DNA of 63,854 nt from an uncultured Paracoccaceae bacterium. GTDB lineage: Bacteria > Pseudomonadota > Alphaproteobacteria > Rhodobacterales > Rhodobacteraceae. Below the pieces are notes generated by a model, which saw only the letters and a list, made by a program, of their open reading frames with translations, was not told the origin of the DNA and did not search any database. The translations under genes and the position numbers were made by a program. The stretch is from NCBI GenBank assembly GCA_937983405.1, contig CALJZN010000068.1, forward strand, positions 1 through 63,854, read 5' to 3'. Below are positions 36,019-44,776 of this stretch, in pieces. Position 1 is the first letter of the stretch; each line of letters starts with the position of its first letter.

Positions 36019-36906
36019 ATGCCGCGCAACGATACCCTGTTCCACTGGCTCATGCTGGCGCCCGCGCTCGCCATCCTCGGCGTGATGCTCTACTGGCCGA
36101 TGCTCGGAACGGTGATCGAGAGCTTCCACGACAGCTCGTTCATCCGCCCGCAGCCGCGCTTCGTGGGGTTCGAGGTCTACGAACGGGTGTTCGGCGGGCG
36201 CGACTTTCCCCACATCGTGCGCAACTCGGTGGTCTGGACCGTGGCGGTGGTGCTGCTGCAGAACCTGCTCGGCTTGCTCGCGGCGCTGCTGCTCAACCGC
36301 GGGCTGCCCGGGCAGGGGATGCTTCGGGCGATCGTGCTGCTGCCCTGGGTGCTGCCCGGGGTGGTGGCGGCGATCGTCTGGCGCTTCATGTACGACCCCC
36401 AGCTCGGCCTGATCAACTCGCTCCTGCTGCGGGTCGGGGTGCTCGAGCAGACCGCGGCGTGGCTTGCCGACAGCTCCACCGCCATGGCGGCCGCGATCTT
36501 CGCCGCGGTGTGGAAGGGCTTTCCCTTCTCGGCGCTGATCTACCTCGCCGCGCTGCAGAGCGTCGAGCGCGAGCAGATCGAGGCCGCCACCATCGACGGC
36601 GCCGGGCCGGTCCGGCGGCTTGTCGATGTCACCCTGCCGGCGATCCGCGGCGTGATCGTGGTGAACATCGTGCTGACGACGATCCTGACCTTCAACTACT
36701 TCGACATGATCTGGGTGCTGACCCGCGGCGGGCCGCAAAGCGCCACCCACATCTTCCCCACCAAGATCTACGAGGTGGGCTTCGGCCAGTTCCGCTTCGG
36801 CGAGGCCGCGACCTACGGCGTGGTCTCGATCCTGGTGCTCGCGGTGCTGGTCGCCTTCTACCTGCTCGCCACCCGCAGCACCGCCGCCCGCCGGAGGACG
36901 GCATGA
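36019..36906 (+). CDS. carbohydrate ABC transporter permease, MalF/UgpA-like
   Basis: A 295-aa inner-membrane permease with six predicted helices. The conserved cytoplasmic EAA loop, which docks the ATPase, is EQIEAATIDGAGPVRRLVDVTLPAI. The N-terminal helix is LMLAPALAILGVMLYWPMLG and the substrate-path region includes LLPWVLPGVVAAIVWRFMYDP. Length and helix count match MalF/UgpA-type permeases of CUT1 carbohydrate importers. It pairs with the next gene, overlapping it by four bases, and would take sugar from the binding protein encoded 59 bases upstream. Confidence 0.93.
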   Translation: MPRNDTLFHWLMLAPALAILGVMLYWPMLGTVIESFHDSSFIRPQPRFVGFEVYERVFGGRDFPHIVRNSVVWTVAVVLLQNLLGLLAALLLNRGLPGQGMLRAIVLLPWVLPGVVAAIVWRFMYDPQLGLINSLLLRVGVLEQTAAWLADSSTAMAAAIFAAVWKGFPFSALIYLAALQSVEREQIEAATIDGAGPVRRLVDVTLPAIRGVIVVNIVLTTILTFNYFDMIWVLTRGGPQSATHIFPTKIYEVGFGQFRFGEAATYGVVSILVLAVLVAFYLLATRSTAARRRTA

Positions 36907-37730
36907 GGCCGTCCGTCCCCGAGCGCGCGGCGCTGGCCGGGCTGCAGCTGCTGCTGGCGGCCTTCGTGCTGCTGCCGTTCTTCTGGATGGTCTCGGTCAG
37001 CCTCAAGCCCGCGACCGAGCCCTTCGCCATTCCCGCCCGGCTGTGGCCCGAGGCGCCGACCCTCGACAACTATGTCACCGCCTTCCGGCCCGAGTTCCGC
37101 ACCTACTTCGTCAATTCGGTGATCGTCTCGGGGGCGACGGTGGCGATCACGGTCACGCTGGGGCTGCTCGCGGCCTACAGCTTCACCCGGGCGCGGCTTG
37201 TGCTGATCACCGCGCTGATGTCGCTGGTGGTGCTGGCGCAGATGTTTCCGCACGCCGCGATCATCATCCCGATCTACCGGATGATGCGCGGCGCGGGGCT
37301 GCTGAACACCTACGCCGCGCTCATCATCGCCTATGTCTCGGTCACGCTGCCGGTGGCGATCTGGCTGCTGCGCGGCTTTCTGGGGAAGATGCCGGTCGCG
37401 CTGGAAGAGGCGGCCACCATCGACGGCGCCGGCCGGCTGCGGGTGTTCTTCGAGATCGTGGTGCCGCTGGCGCGCCCCGGCATCATCGCCACCGCCGTCT
37501 ATGTGCTGATCGTCACCTGGCAGGAGTTCCTCTTTGCCCTCTCGTTCACCGCGACGCGCGAGATGCGCACGCTGCCCGTGGGCCTGAACGACTTCGTCGG
37601 GCAATACGGCATCCGCTACGGCGAGCTCATGGCCTCGTCGGTGATGGTGTCGGTGCCGGTGATCGCGGTGTTCTTCCTGCTGCAACGCTACTTCGTCGCC
37701 GGGCTCACCGCCGGCGCCGTCAAGGGATAG
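36903..37730 (+). CDS. carbohydrate ABC transporter permease, MalG/UgpE-like
   Basis: A 275-aa permease with six helices, the MalG/UgpE half of the pair. N-terminal helix LLLAAFVLLPFFWMVSVSLKP is typical, and the EAA loop is LEEAATIDGAGRLRVFFEIVVPLA. It ends in VAGLTAGAVKG, the characteristic C-terminal GAVKG motif of CUT1 permeases. The ATG overlaps the stop of the first permease (ATGA). Confidence 0.95.
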   Translation: MRPSVPERAALAGLQLLLAAFVLLPFFWMVSVSLKPATEPFAIPARLWPEAPTLDNYVTAFRPEFRTYFVNSVIVSGATVAITVTLGLLAAYSFTRARLVLITALMSLVVLAQMFPHAAIIIPIYRMMRGAGLLNTYAALIIAYVSVTLPVAIWLLRGFLGKMPVALEEAATIDGAGRLRVFFEIVVPLARPGIIATAVYVLIVTWQEFLFALSFTATREMRTLPVGLNDFVGQYGIRYGELMASSVMVSVPVIAVFFLLQRYFVAGLTAGAVKG

Positions 37731-37734
37731 GCCC

Positions 37735-38514
37735 ATGGCCCTGATCGAGACCGACGCGCTGATGCCCGGAGTGCGGCAGCTGCGCTTCAACCGGCCCGAG
37801 AAGCTCAACGCGCTGTCCTCGCCGCTTCTGGCCGAGTTCGACGCCGCGCTGGCCGCGGCCGAGGCCGACCCCGCGGTGCGCGTGCTGGTGCTGCGCGGGA
37901 CCGGGGGGCGCGCCTTCGTCGCCGGTGCCGACATCGCCGAATACCGCGGCAACCGGCGCGCGGCCTTCATCGCCTATTCGCTCGAGAGCCGGCGCATCTT
38001 CGACCGGCTCGAGCGGCTGCCCAAGCCCGTGATCTGCGCCGTCGAGGGCTATGCGCTGGGCGGCGGCTTCGAGATCGCGCTGTGCTGCGACATCATCCTG
38101 GCCGCCGAGGGGGCGCAGCTCGGCCTCCCCGAGGGGCGGCTCGGGCTGTCGCCGGGCGGCGGCGGCACCCAGCGGCTGACCCGCGCGGTGGGCAAGTTCG
38201 CCGCCTCCGAGGTCATGCTGGCGGGCTGGCGGCTGAGTGCGGCGCGCGCCCATGCGCTCGGGATCCTGGCCGAGGTGGTGCCGCCCGAGGCGCTGGGCGA
38301 GGCGGTGCTTGCCCGCGCGCGCGCCTGCCTGAAGATCGCGCCGCTGGCGCAGGCGGCGATGAAGCGGCTGATCCGCGAGGGGCCCGACGCGGCGCTCGGG
38401 GCCGCCACAAGCCACGAGCAGGAGGTGCTGTTCCGCCTCTATGCCACCGCCGACGGGCAGGAGGGGGTGGAGGCCTTTCTCGACAAGCGCGAACCTCAGT
38501 TCCGGGGGGAGTAG
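37735..38514 (+). CDS. enoyl-CoA hydratase/isomerase family protein (catalytic Glu pair present)
   Basis: A 259-aa crotonase. Unlike the one at 19.1 kb it keeps both catalytic acids: Glu113 in GYALGGGFEIALCCDI and Glu133 in LGLPEGRLGLSPGGGGTQRL, as in true hydratases. The oxyanion/CoA region is RAFVAGADIAEYRG. It lies four bases after the sugar permease and four bases before the SDR, an unusual place for a fatty-acid-type enzyme. It probably hydrates or dehydrates a CoA-linked sugar acid, or is a lyase or isomerase acting on it; the substrate is unknown. Confidence 0.9.
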   Translation: MALIETDALMPGVRQLRFNRPEKLNALSSPLLAEFDAALAAAEADPAVRVLVLRGTGGRAFVAGADIAEYRGNRRAAFIAYSLESRRIFDRLERLPKPVICAVEGYALGGGFEIALCCDIILAAEGAQLGLPEGRLGLSPGGGGTQRLTRAVGKFAASEVMLAGWRLSAARAHALGILAEVVPPEALGEAVLARARACLKIAPLAQAAMKRLIREGPDAALGAATSHEQEVLFRLYATADGQEGVEAFLDKREPQFRGE

Positions 38515-38517
38515 GGG

Positions 38518-39276
38518 ATGGAGTTGGAAGGCAAGACCGCCGTCGTGACAGGCGGCGCCGCGGGGATCGGCCGGGCCTGCGCCGAGGCCTTCGCGGCGCG
38601 GGGCGCAAAGGTGATGATCGCCGACATCGACGCCGAGGCCGGGGCGTCGGCGGCGGCGGCGATCGGGCCGGCGGCGCGCTTCGTGCACTGCGATGTCGCC
38701 AGCATGGCCGACATGGAGGCGATGGCCGCCGCGACGGTCGCGGCCTTCGGCGGCATCGACATCCTGGTGAACAACGCCGCCCGCGCCATCGGCGGGGTGG
38801 TGGACGAGGCCGACGAGGCCGGCATCCGCGCCGTGATCGAGACAAACCTGATCGGGGTCTGGCGCGGCATGAAGGTCTGCGTCCCCGAGATGCGCCGCCG
38901 CGGCGGGGGGGCTGTGGTCAACATGTCCTCGGTGCAGGGGCTGGTGGGGTTCGGCGGCTGGGCCGGCTATGCCGCCGCCAAGGGGGGCGTGAACGCGCTG
39001 ACGGTGCAGGCCGCCATCGACCTTGCCCCGGCCGGCATCCGCGTCAATGCGGTGGCGCCGGGCACGATCATGACGCCGATGAACCGCCGCATCTTCGCGG
39101 CGGCCGCCGACAGCGCGGCGCTGATCGCGCGCTGGACGCGCGCCCATCCGCTCGGCCGCTTCGGCGAACCCGGCGAGGTGGCCGAGGCGGTGCTGTTCCT
39201 GGCCTCGCCGCGGGCGGCCTTCATCACGGGCGAGATCCTGCGGGTGGACGGCGGGCTGGTGGTGAGGGGCGAATGA
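38518..39276 (+). CDS. SDR-family dehydrogenase, probable sugar dehydrogenase
   Basis: A 252-aa classical SDR: cofactor loop VTGGAAGIGRACAEAFAARG with Asp at the end of strand two (MIADIDAEAG), indicating NAD preference. Other features are NNAARAIGG, catalytic Ser in VNMSSVQGLVG, Tyr/Lys in YAAAKGG, PGTIMTPMN after the active site, and a C-terminal GEILRVDGG. Gene context, next to a mutarotase-like protein and a lactonase, suggests aldose 1-dehydrogenase activity giving a lactone. It overlaps the following gene by four bases. Confidence 0.9.
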   Translation: MELEGKTAVVTGGAAGIGRACAEAFAARGAKVMIADIDAEAGASAAAAIGPAARFVHCDVASMADMEAMAAATVAAFGGIDILVNNAARAIGGVVDEADEAGIRAVIETNLIGVWRGMKVCVPEMRRRGGGAVVNMSSVQGLVGFGGWAGYAAAKGGVNALTVQAAIDLAPAGIRVNAVAPGTIMTPMNRRIFAAAADSAALIARWTRAHPLGRFGEPGEVAEAVLFLASPRAAFITGEILRVDGGLVVRGE

Positions 39277-40370
39277 CCGGCCTGCCGGCGAGCTGGGTCG
39301 TGGCCGAGACCCCGGCGGGGCGCGTGGCGGTGGACCCCGCCGTCGGCAACCTCCCCCTGCTCGACTTCGCGCGCCCCGACGGCGGGCGCATCGCGGCCCT
39401 GCACCGCGCACCCTGGGCGGGCACGCCCGAGGCGCTGGCGCTGCCCGGCCTTCTGCCGCTCGAGCGGTATCTGGCGGGCGATTTCCTCTGCGCGCCCTTC
39501 GCCGCGAACGACATCGAGGGCGGCCCCTTCCACGGGCATGCCGCCAACGGCCCCTGGCGGCTGCTCGAGGCGCGGCCGGATGCGCTGCGGCTCGAACTGC
39601 GGCGCCCGGTGATGGGCGCGCGGATCGAGAAGCGCCTCGCGCTCGCCCCCGATGCGCCGCTGCTCTACCAGGAGCACCGGATCGAGGGCGGGGCGGGCCC
39701 GCTCACGGCGGCGCATCACCCGATGGTGCGGCTCGGGGGCCGCGGGCGGCTGTGTCTGTCGCCCAAGCGCGCGGCGCTGACGCCGGAGGCGCCGCTGGAA
39801 CCCGGGCGCAACCTGCTGCGCTGCCCCGCCCGCGCGACCGACCTTGCGGCAGTTCCGGCGGCGGGGGGCGGCACGCTCGATCTCGGGCGCCTGCCGCTCG
39901 GGGCGCGGCACGAGGATTTCGCGACGCTGGTCGAGGCCCCGGACAGCCCGCTCGGCTGGACCGCGGTGCTGCGCGAGGACGAGGGCGACATCGTCTTTTT
40001 CCTCAAGGCCCCGGCGGTGCTGCCGGTGACGATGCTGTGGTTCTCGAACGGCGGGCGCGACGCCCCGCCCTGGAGCGGCCGGCATCTGGGCGTGCTCGGC
40101 ATCGAGGACGGGCGCGCGGCCGGCCCGCTTGGCCATGCCGCGGCGGCCGGCCCGAACCCGGTGGCGGCCGAGGGCGTGCCCACGGTCTTTGCCCTCGCGC
40201 CGGGGCGGGTGCACCGCATCGCCCATGTCACCGGGGCCCTGCCGCGTCCGGCGCGCTGGCGCGCGGTGACCGCGATCGCGGTGGAAGGCGACCGGCTGAC
40301 GCTGTCGGGCGACGATGGCACCACGGTCGGCCTGCCCTTCCGCGCCGGCTTTCTTTCGGCGGAGGGCTGA
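39273..40370 (+). CDS. galactose-mutarotase-like (aldose epimerase superfamily) protein
   Basis: A 365-aa, strand-rich cytosolic protein without signal or membrane segments. Segments such as RIAALHRAPWAG, FLCAPFAANDIEGGPFHGHAANGPWRLLE and LLYQEHRIEGGAGPLTAAHHP resemble the galactose mutarotase-like beta-supersandwich, with His residues at HGHAANGPW and AAHHP where epimerases hold their catalytic His. The match is by pattern, not to a named family. In the cluster it would interconvert sugar anomers for the dehydrogenase, or act as a carbohydrate-binding fold. Confidence 0.7.
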   Translation: MTGLPASWVVAETPAGRVAVDPAVGNLPLLDFARPDGGRIAALHRAPWAGTPEALALPGLLPLERYLAGDFLCAPFAANDIEGGPFHGHAANGPWRLLEARPDALRLELRRPVMGARIEKRLALAPDAPLLYQEHRIEGGAGPLTAAHHPMVRLGGRGRLCLSPKRAALTPEAPLEPGRNLLRCPARATDLAAVPAAGGGTLDLGRLPLGARHEDFATLVEAPDSPLGWTAVLREDEGDIVFFLKAPAVLPVTMLWFSNGGRDAPPWSGRHLGVLGIEDGRAAGPLGHAAAAGPNPVAAEGVPTVFALAPGRVHRIAHVTGALPRPARWRAVTAIAVEGDRLTLSGDDGTTVGLPFRAGFLSAEG

Positions 40371-40372
40371 GC

Positions 40373-41473
40373 ATGGCCACGGTGGACCTGCGCGGCCTCG
40401 TCAAGCGCTTCGGCAGCTTCACCGCGATCGAGGCGCTCGACCTGGCGATCGCGGACGGCGAGTTTCTGGTGCTGCTCGGTCCCTCGGGCTGCGGCAAGAC
40501 GACGACGATGCGCATCGTCGCGGGGCTCGAGGAACCGACGGCGGGCGACATCTTCATCGGCGGGCGGCGGGTGAACGAGGTGCACCCCCGCGACCGCGAC
40601 CTCGCCATGGTGTTCCAGAACTACGCGCTCTATCCGCACATGACGGTGGGGCAGAACATCGGCTATCCGCTGAAGGTGCGCGGCCTGCGCGGGGCCGAGC
40701 GCGAGGCGCAGGTGCGCGCCGCCGCCGCCAAGGTCGAGCTCGAGGCGCTGCTGCACCGCCGCCCGGCCGAGCTGTCGGGCGGGCAGCGCCAGCGCGTCGC
40801 GCTGGCCCGGGCCATCGTCCGCCGGCCGCAGCTGTTCCTGATGGACGAGCCGCTGTCGAACCTCGACGCCAAGCTGCGCACGGGGATGCGGGCCGAACTC
40901 AAGCATCTGCAGCGCGAGCTTGGCATCACCACGATCTATGTCACCCACGACCAGGTCGAGGCGATGACGCTGGCCGACCGCATCGTCATTCTCAACAACG
41001 CCCGCATCCAGCACTGCGGCGCCCCGGCCGAGATCTATGCCCGCCCCGCCAACGCCTTCGTGGCGGGCTTCATCGGCTCGCCGCCGATGAACCTGATCGC
41101 CGGGCGGATCGAGGGCGGCCGGTTCCGGCACCCCGCGGGCGGCCTTCCGCTGGCGGCCGCGCCGGGGGCGGTGCTGCTGGGTATCCGCCCCGAGCATGTC
41201 GGGGTGGTGGACGCCGGCGCGGGCGATCTGGTGGCCGAGGTGTTCTCGGCCGAGCTTCTGGGCGACGTGACGCTTCTCAACCTCCGCGCGGGCCCCTCGA
41301 TGGTGATCGCCAAGGTCCCGCCCGAGGGGATGCGCCCGATGGGCATGCGGCTCGGCCTGCGCCTGCCGCGCGAGCGCCTGCACCTTTTCGACGCGGCCAC
41401 CGGAGCCCGCCGCGAGGATGCCCGCCCCAAGGATGCCCGCCCCGAGGATGCCCGCCCCAAGGATGCCCCATGA
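40373..41473 (+). CDS. carbohydrate ABC transporter ATP-binding protein, MalK/UgpC-like
   Basis: A 366-aa CUT1 ATPase. Walker A is LLGPSGCGKTTTM, Q-loop FQNYALYPHMTVGQNIGYP, signature LSGGQRQRVALARAIV, Walker B QLFLMDEPLSNLDA, and switch His in IYVTHDQVEAM. The C-terminal OB-fold regulatory domain follows (VAGFIGSPPMNLIAG, VLLGIRPEHVGVV). The last 20 residues are repeats of DARPK/E encoded by a 15-bp minisatellite, which MalK proteins normally lack. It is separated from its permeases by three enzyme genes. Confidence 0.95.
   Translation: MATVDLRGLVKRFGSFTAIEALDLAIADGEFLVLLGPSGCGKTTTMRIVAGLEEPTAGDIFIGGRRVNEVHPRDRDLAMVFQNYALYPHMTVGQNIGYPLKVRGLRGAEREAQVRAAAAKVELEALLHRRPAELSGGQRQRVALARAIVRRPQLFLMDEPLSNLDAKLRTGMRAELKHLQRELGITTIYVTHDQVEAMTLADRIVILNNARIQHCGAPAEIYARPANAFVAGFIGSPPMNLIAGRIEGGRFRHPAGGLPLAAAPGAVLLGIRPEHVGVVDAGAGDLVAEVFSAELLGDVTLLNLRAGPSMVIAKVPPEGMRPMGMRLGLRLPRERLHLFDAATGARREDARPKDARPEDARPKDAP
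41414..41470 (+). repeat. 15-bp tandem repeat at the 3' end of the ABC ATPase gene
   Basis: Three full units of (G/A)AGGATGCCCGCCCC (41414-41428, 41429-41443, 41444-41458) and a partial fourth reaching the lactonase ATG. The period is a multiple of three, so copy-number change would keep the frame and only lengthen the DARPK/E tail. Confidence 0.85.
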
Positions 41474-42378
41474 CCGCCGAGACCACCGCCGCCGCCCCCG
41501 CCCGCTTCCCCGATCCCGGCCCCGCCCGGCTGCCGCCCGACCGCGCCGCGGTGTTCTTCGACGGCATCTTCGCCGAGCCGAGGCTCAGCCATCCCGAGGG
41601 CGTCGCCGTCGGCCCCGACGGCTGGATCTGGTGCGGCAACCAGGACGGCGACCTCCTGCGCATCGCCCCCGACGGCGGGCGGATCGAGCGCATGGGCGCG
41701 ACCGGAGGCTTCACGCTGGGGCTGGCCTTCGACGGCGACCGCGCGCTGTTCGCCTGCGACCTGCGCCACAGGGCGGTGTTCCGGCTCGACCTGGCCACGG
41801 GGGCGCTGGCGCGGCTGACCCCGCCCGGCATCCGCATCCCCAACTTCCCCCTCGTCGATGCCGCGCGCCGCCGGCTTCTGGTGTCGGACAGCCACGATTT
41901 CCGCGCCCCGGGGCCCGGCATCTGGGCCTACGACCTTGCCACCGGCGAGGGCGCGCTGTGGTATGCCGCCCCGCTCGTCTTCGCCAACGGGCTGGCGATG
42001 CGCCAAGGCGAGGACGCCGTCTATGTCTGCGAGACCTTCGCGCGGCGCATCCGCCGCATCCCCGTGCGCCCCGACGGCAGCGCCGGCGCCGCCGAACCCT
42101 ATGCCGAGGATCTGCCCGGCCTGCCCGACGGCATCGCCTTCGACGAGGCGGGGGGGCTGGTGGTGGGCTGCTACGAGCCCTCGCGGCTGCTGCGCATCCC
42201 GCCCGGCGGCGGGCGCGCGGCGCTGCTGATCGAGGACATCACCGCCCACACCCTGGCGCATCCCACCAACATCGCCTTCGACGGCACCACGATCTACACC
42301 GCCAATCTCGGCCGCTGGCACATCGCCCGCATCCAGGCCGACATCGGCGCCCCCCCGCTCTGGAGGGCCAGCCTGTGA
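41470..42378 (+). CDS. SMP-30/gluconolactonase family lactonase
   Basis: A 302-aa six-bladed beta-propeller of the SMP-30/gluconolaconase/LRE family, hydrolysing sugar lactones to aldonic acids with a divalent metal. The metal Glu is in RLSHPEGVAVGPDGWIWCGN, the Asn/Asp ligands in PNFPLVDAARRRLLVSDSHDF and GLPDGIAFDEAGG, with other blades at TLGLAFDGDRALFACD. No signal peptide, so cytosolic. Its ATG overlaps the ATPase stop by four bases. With the SDR it would complete oxidation of an aldose to the acid. Confidence 0.88.
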   Translation: MTAETTAAAPARFPDPGPARLPPDRAAVFFDGIFAEPRLSHPEGVAVGPDGWIWCGNQDGDLLRIAPDGGRIERMGATGGFTLGLAFDGDRALFACDLRHRAVFRLDLATGALARLTPPGIRIPNFPLVDAARRRLLVSDSHDFRAPGPGIWAYDLATGEGALWYAAPLVFANGLAMRQGEDAVYVCETFARRIRRIPVRPDGSAGAAEPYAEDLPGLPDGIAFDEAGGLVVGCYEPSRLLRIPPGGGRAALLIEDITAHTLAHPTNIAFDGTTIYTANLGRWHIARIQADIGAPPLWRASL

Positions 42379-43565
42379 CGCCCCCCCCCGAATACCGCGG
42401 GCTGACCTGGGACCATCCGCGCGGGCGCGACGCGCTCGCGGCCGCGGCCGCGCGCGCCAACGCCGGCCGCGACCGGCCGCTGATCCTGTGGGAGGCCCAG
42501 CCGCTCGAGGGATTCGAGAGCGCGCCCATTGCCGACCTCGCCGCGCGCTACGACGTCCTTGTGATCGACCATCCGCATCTGGGCGAGGCGGCGGCCGAGG
42601 ACTGCCTGACCCCGATCGAGGAGGTCTTCGGCCCCGAGGCAGCGGCCCGCTGGGCCGCCGCGGCGGTCGGCCCGGCGATGGCAAGCTACCGCTGGGGCGG
42701 GCGGCACTATGCCCTGCCGCTCGATGTCGCCTGCCAGGTGGTGGCGCGCCGGCCCGACCGTATCGCCGCCCCCCCGCAGGACTGGGAGGAGATGGCCGAG
42801 ATCGCCCGCGGCGGCGGCGTGGCGCTGTCGCTGGCGGGCCCGCATGCCGTCCTCACCCTGATGTCGCTGGCCGGCAGCCGCGGTGCGGTGCCGCAGGGCG
42901 AGGCCTTCCTGCCCGACGACGCCGCGCTGCCGGCGCTCGACTGGATGCGGCGCCTCCATGCCTTGCGCCCGCCGGGCAGCGAGGCGATGAACCCCATCGC
43001 GCTGCTCGAGGCGATGGCGCGGGGCGAGGCGATCGCGCTCGTCCCCCTCGTCTTCGGCTATGCGCCCTATGCGCGTGCGGCGGCGGGGCGGCGGGCGCTG
43101 GCCTTTTCGGACACGCCGCGCGCAGGGGCGGGCTTCGGCGGGGTGCTGGGCGGCACCGGCATCGCCCTCAGCCGCCGCGCCCGGGTCTCGGCCGATCTGC
43201 GCGCCCATCTGGCCTGGCTTCTGTCCGACGGGGCGCAGCGGGGCTTCATCCCCCGCCACAACGGCCAGCCGGGGCTGCGCGCGGCCTGGACCGACGCGAG
43301 CGTCAACGCCGACTGGGCCGGCTTCTACCAGGGCACGCTGGCCACCGCCGGGCACGCGCTGCTGCGCCCGCGCTTCGACGGCTACATCGCCTTCCAGACC
43401 GCGGCCAGCGCTGCCCTGCGCGCAGGGCTCGCCGCCGGCGAACCGCCCGAGCGGATGCTGGCCGGACTGCGCAGCCTTTGGCGCACGGCGCGCGACCGCG
43501 CCCGCGGCGGGGCCGACGACGACCGTTTTCTTCCCCCCTTGACCAACACGCGAGACACCGCATGA
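42375..43565 (+). CDS. solute-binding-protein-like protein without signal peptide
   Basis: A 396-aa protein resembling family 1 extracellular solute-binding proteins in its core: YDVLVIDHPHLGEAAAEDCLTP, WGGRHYALPLDVACQVVARRPD, a hinge region near MNPIALLEAMARGEAIALVP, and GFGGVLGGTGIALS. It starts at GTG (GTGA overlap with the lactonase stop) with VTPPPEYRGLTWDHPRGRDA and has no hydrophobic signal, so it should stay in the cytoplasm. It may have become a cytosolic sugar-acid or cofactor carrier, or an enzyme. It precedes the CoA-transferase with a four-base overlap. Confidence 0.75.
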   Translation: MTPPPEYRGLTWDHPRGRDALAAAAARANAGRDRPLILWEAQPLEGFESAPIADLAARYDVLVIDHPHLGEAAAEDCLTPIEEVFGPEAAARWAAAAVGPAMASYRWGGRHYALPLDVACQVVARRPDRIAAPPQDWEEMAEIARGGGVALSLAGPHAVLTLMSLAGSRGAVPQGEAFLPDDAALPALDWMRRLHALRPPGSEAMNPIALLEAMARGEAIALVPLVFGYAPYARAAAGRRALAFSDTPRAGAGFGGVLGGTGIALSRRARVSADLRAHLAWLLSDGAQRGFIPRHNGQPGLRAAWTDASVNADWAGFYQGTLATAGHALLRPRFDGYIAFQTAASAALRAGLAAGEPPERMLAGLRSLWRTARDRARGGADDDRFLPPLTNTRDTA

Positions 43566-44776
43566 CCGACAGCCCGCAGGCCCTTCAGGGCATCCGCATC
43601 CTCGACTTCAGCCACCTTCTGCAGGGCCCCTTCGCCACCCAGCTGCTGGCCGACATGGGCGCCGACGTGATCAAGATCGAGCGGCCGGGCGCGGGCGACC
43701 TGTTCCGCTCGCTCACCTTCCGCAACCGCTGGCTGGGCGGGTCGGAAAGCCCCAACTTCCTGGCCTGGAACCGCAACAAGCGCTCGCTCGCGCTCGACCT
43801 CAAGGCGCCCGCGGCGCGCGAGATCGTGATCGAGCTGGCCCGCGGCGCCGATGTCGTGGTGCAGAACTTCCGCCCCGGCGTGATGCGGCGGCTGGGCTAC
43901 GGCTATGACGATTTCCGCGCCGTCAACCCGCGCATCGTCTACTGCTCGGGTTCGGGCTATGGCGAGGACGGCCCCTATGCGACCCGTCCCGGGCAGGACA
44001 TGCTGATCCAGGGGCTGGCGGGGCTGATGGCCGCCACCGGGCGCGGCGACGGGCCGCCCGTGCCCGTGGGCGCGGGCTTCTCCGACCAGATCGGCGCGAT
44101 GAACATGGTCTACGGCATCCTCTCGGCGCTGCTGTGGCGCGAGCGCAGCGGGCAGGGGCAGGAGGTGAAGGTCAATCTGCTCGCCGGGCTTCTGGCCCAC
44201 CAGAACCAGGAAATGGTGATGGTGATGAACACCGGCGAGAACCTCGAACGTCCGTGCTCGGGCATCGGCCATCCGGGCATGGATGCGCCCTTCGGCGTCT
44301 ATCCCACCGCCGACGGCTGGGTGACCATCGCCATGAGCCCCTACCGCACGCTTGTGGGGGTGCTGGGCAAGCCCGAGCTTCTGGCCTACGACGAGCCCGC
44401 CACGCTCTACGACCGGCGCGACGAGATCTGGCACCGCCTGGCCGAGGAGACGCGGCGCTGGACCACCGCGGCGCTGATCGAGGCGCTGCTTGCCGCCGAC
44501 ATCTGGTGCGGCGAGGTCAAGACGCATCTCGAGGCGGCCGAGGACCCGCAGGTGCGCCACCTCGGCCTGATCGCGAGCTACCGCCATCCGGTCGCCGGCG
44601 AGGTCCGGATCGTCGGCCCCGCCGTGCACATGAGCGCGACGCCCCCGCGGGTGGACCGCCCCGCGCCGCTGGTCGGCCAGCACAGCCGCGAGGTGCTGCG
44701 CGAGCTGGGCCTGCCGGAGGGGCGCATCGCGGCCCTCCTGAGCGAGGGGGTGGTGGGAGAGCCCGCGGGAGGGTGA
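43562..44776 (+). CDS. CaiB/BaiF family (type III) CoA-transferase
   Basis: A 404-aa type III CoA-transferase that moves CoA between carboxylic acids through an Asp-anhydride intermediate. The N-terminal signature ILDFSHLLQGPFATQLLADMGADVIKIERPG, the family segments FLAWNRNKRSLALDLK and DVVVQNFRPGVMRRLGYGYD, and the catalytic Asp region RPGQDMLIQGLAGLMAATG are present. Length is normal. As last gene of the cluster it would activate a sugar-derived acid to its CoA ester for the crotonase; the CoA donor is unknown. Confidence 0.93.
   Translation: MTDSPQALQGIRILDFSHLLQGPFATQLLADMGADVIKIERPGAGDLFRSLTFRNRWLGGSESPNFLAWNRNKRSLALDLKAPAAREIVIELARGADVVVQNFRPGVMRRLGYGYDDFRAVNPRIVYCSGSGYGEDGPYATRPGQDMLIQGLAGLMAATGRGDGPPVPVGAGFSDQIGAMNMVYGILSALLWRERSGQGQEVKVNLLAGLLAHQNQEMVMVMNTGENLERPCSGIGHPGMDAPFGVYPTADGWVTIAMSPYRTLVGVLGKPELLAYDEPATLYDRRDEIWHRLAEETRRWTTAALIEALLAADIWCGEVKTHLEAAEDPQVRHLGLIASYRHPVAGEVRIVGPAVHMSATPPRVDRPAPLVGQHSREVLRELGLPEGRIAALLSEGVVGEPAGG

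Noticed and set aside
41414-41470. Short repeats as a CRISPR array
   Set aside because: Units are contiguous with no spacers and lie in a coding sequence.
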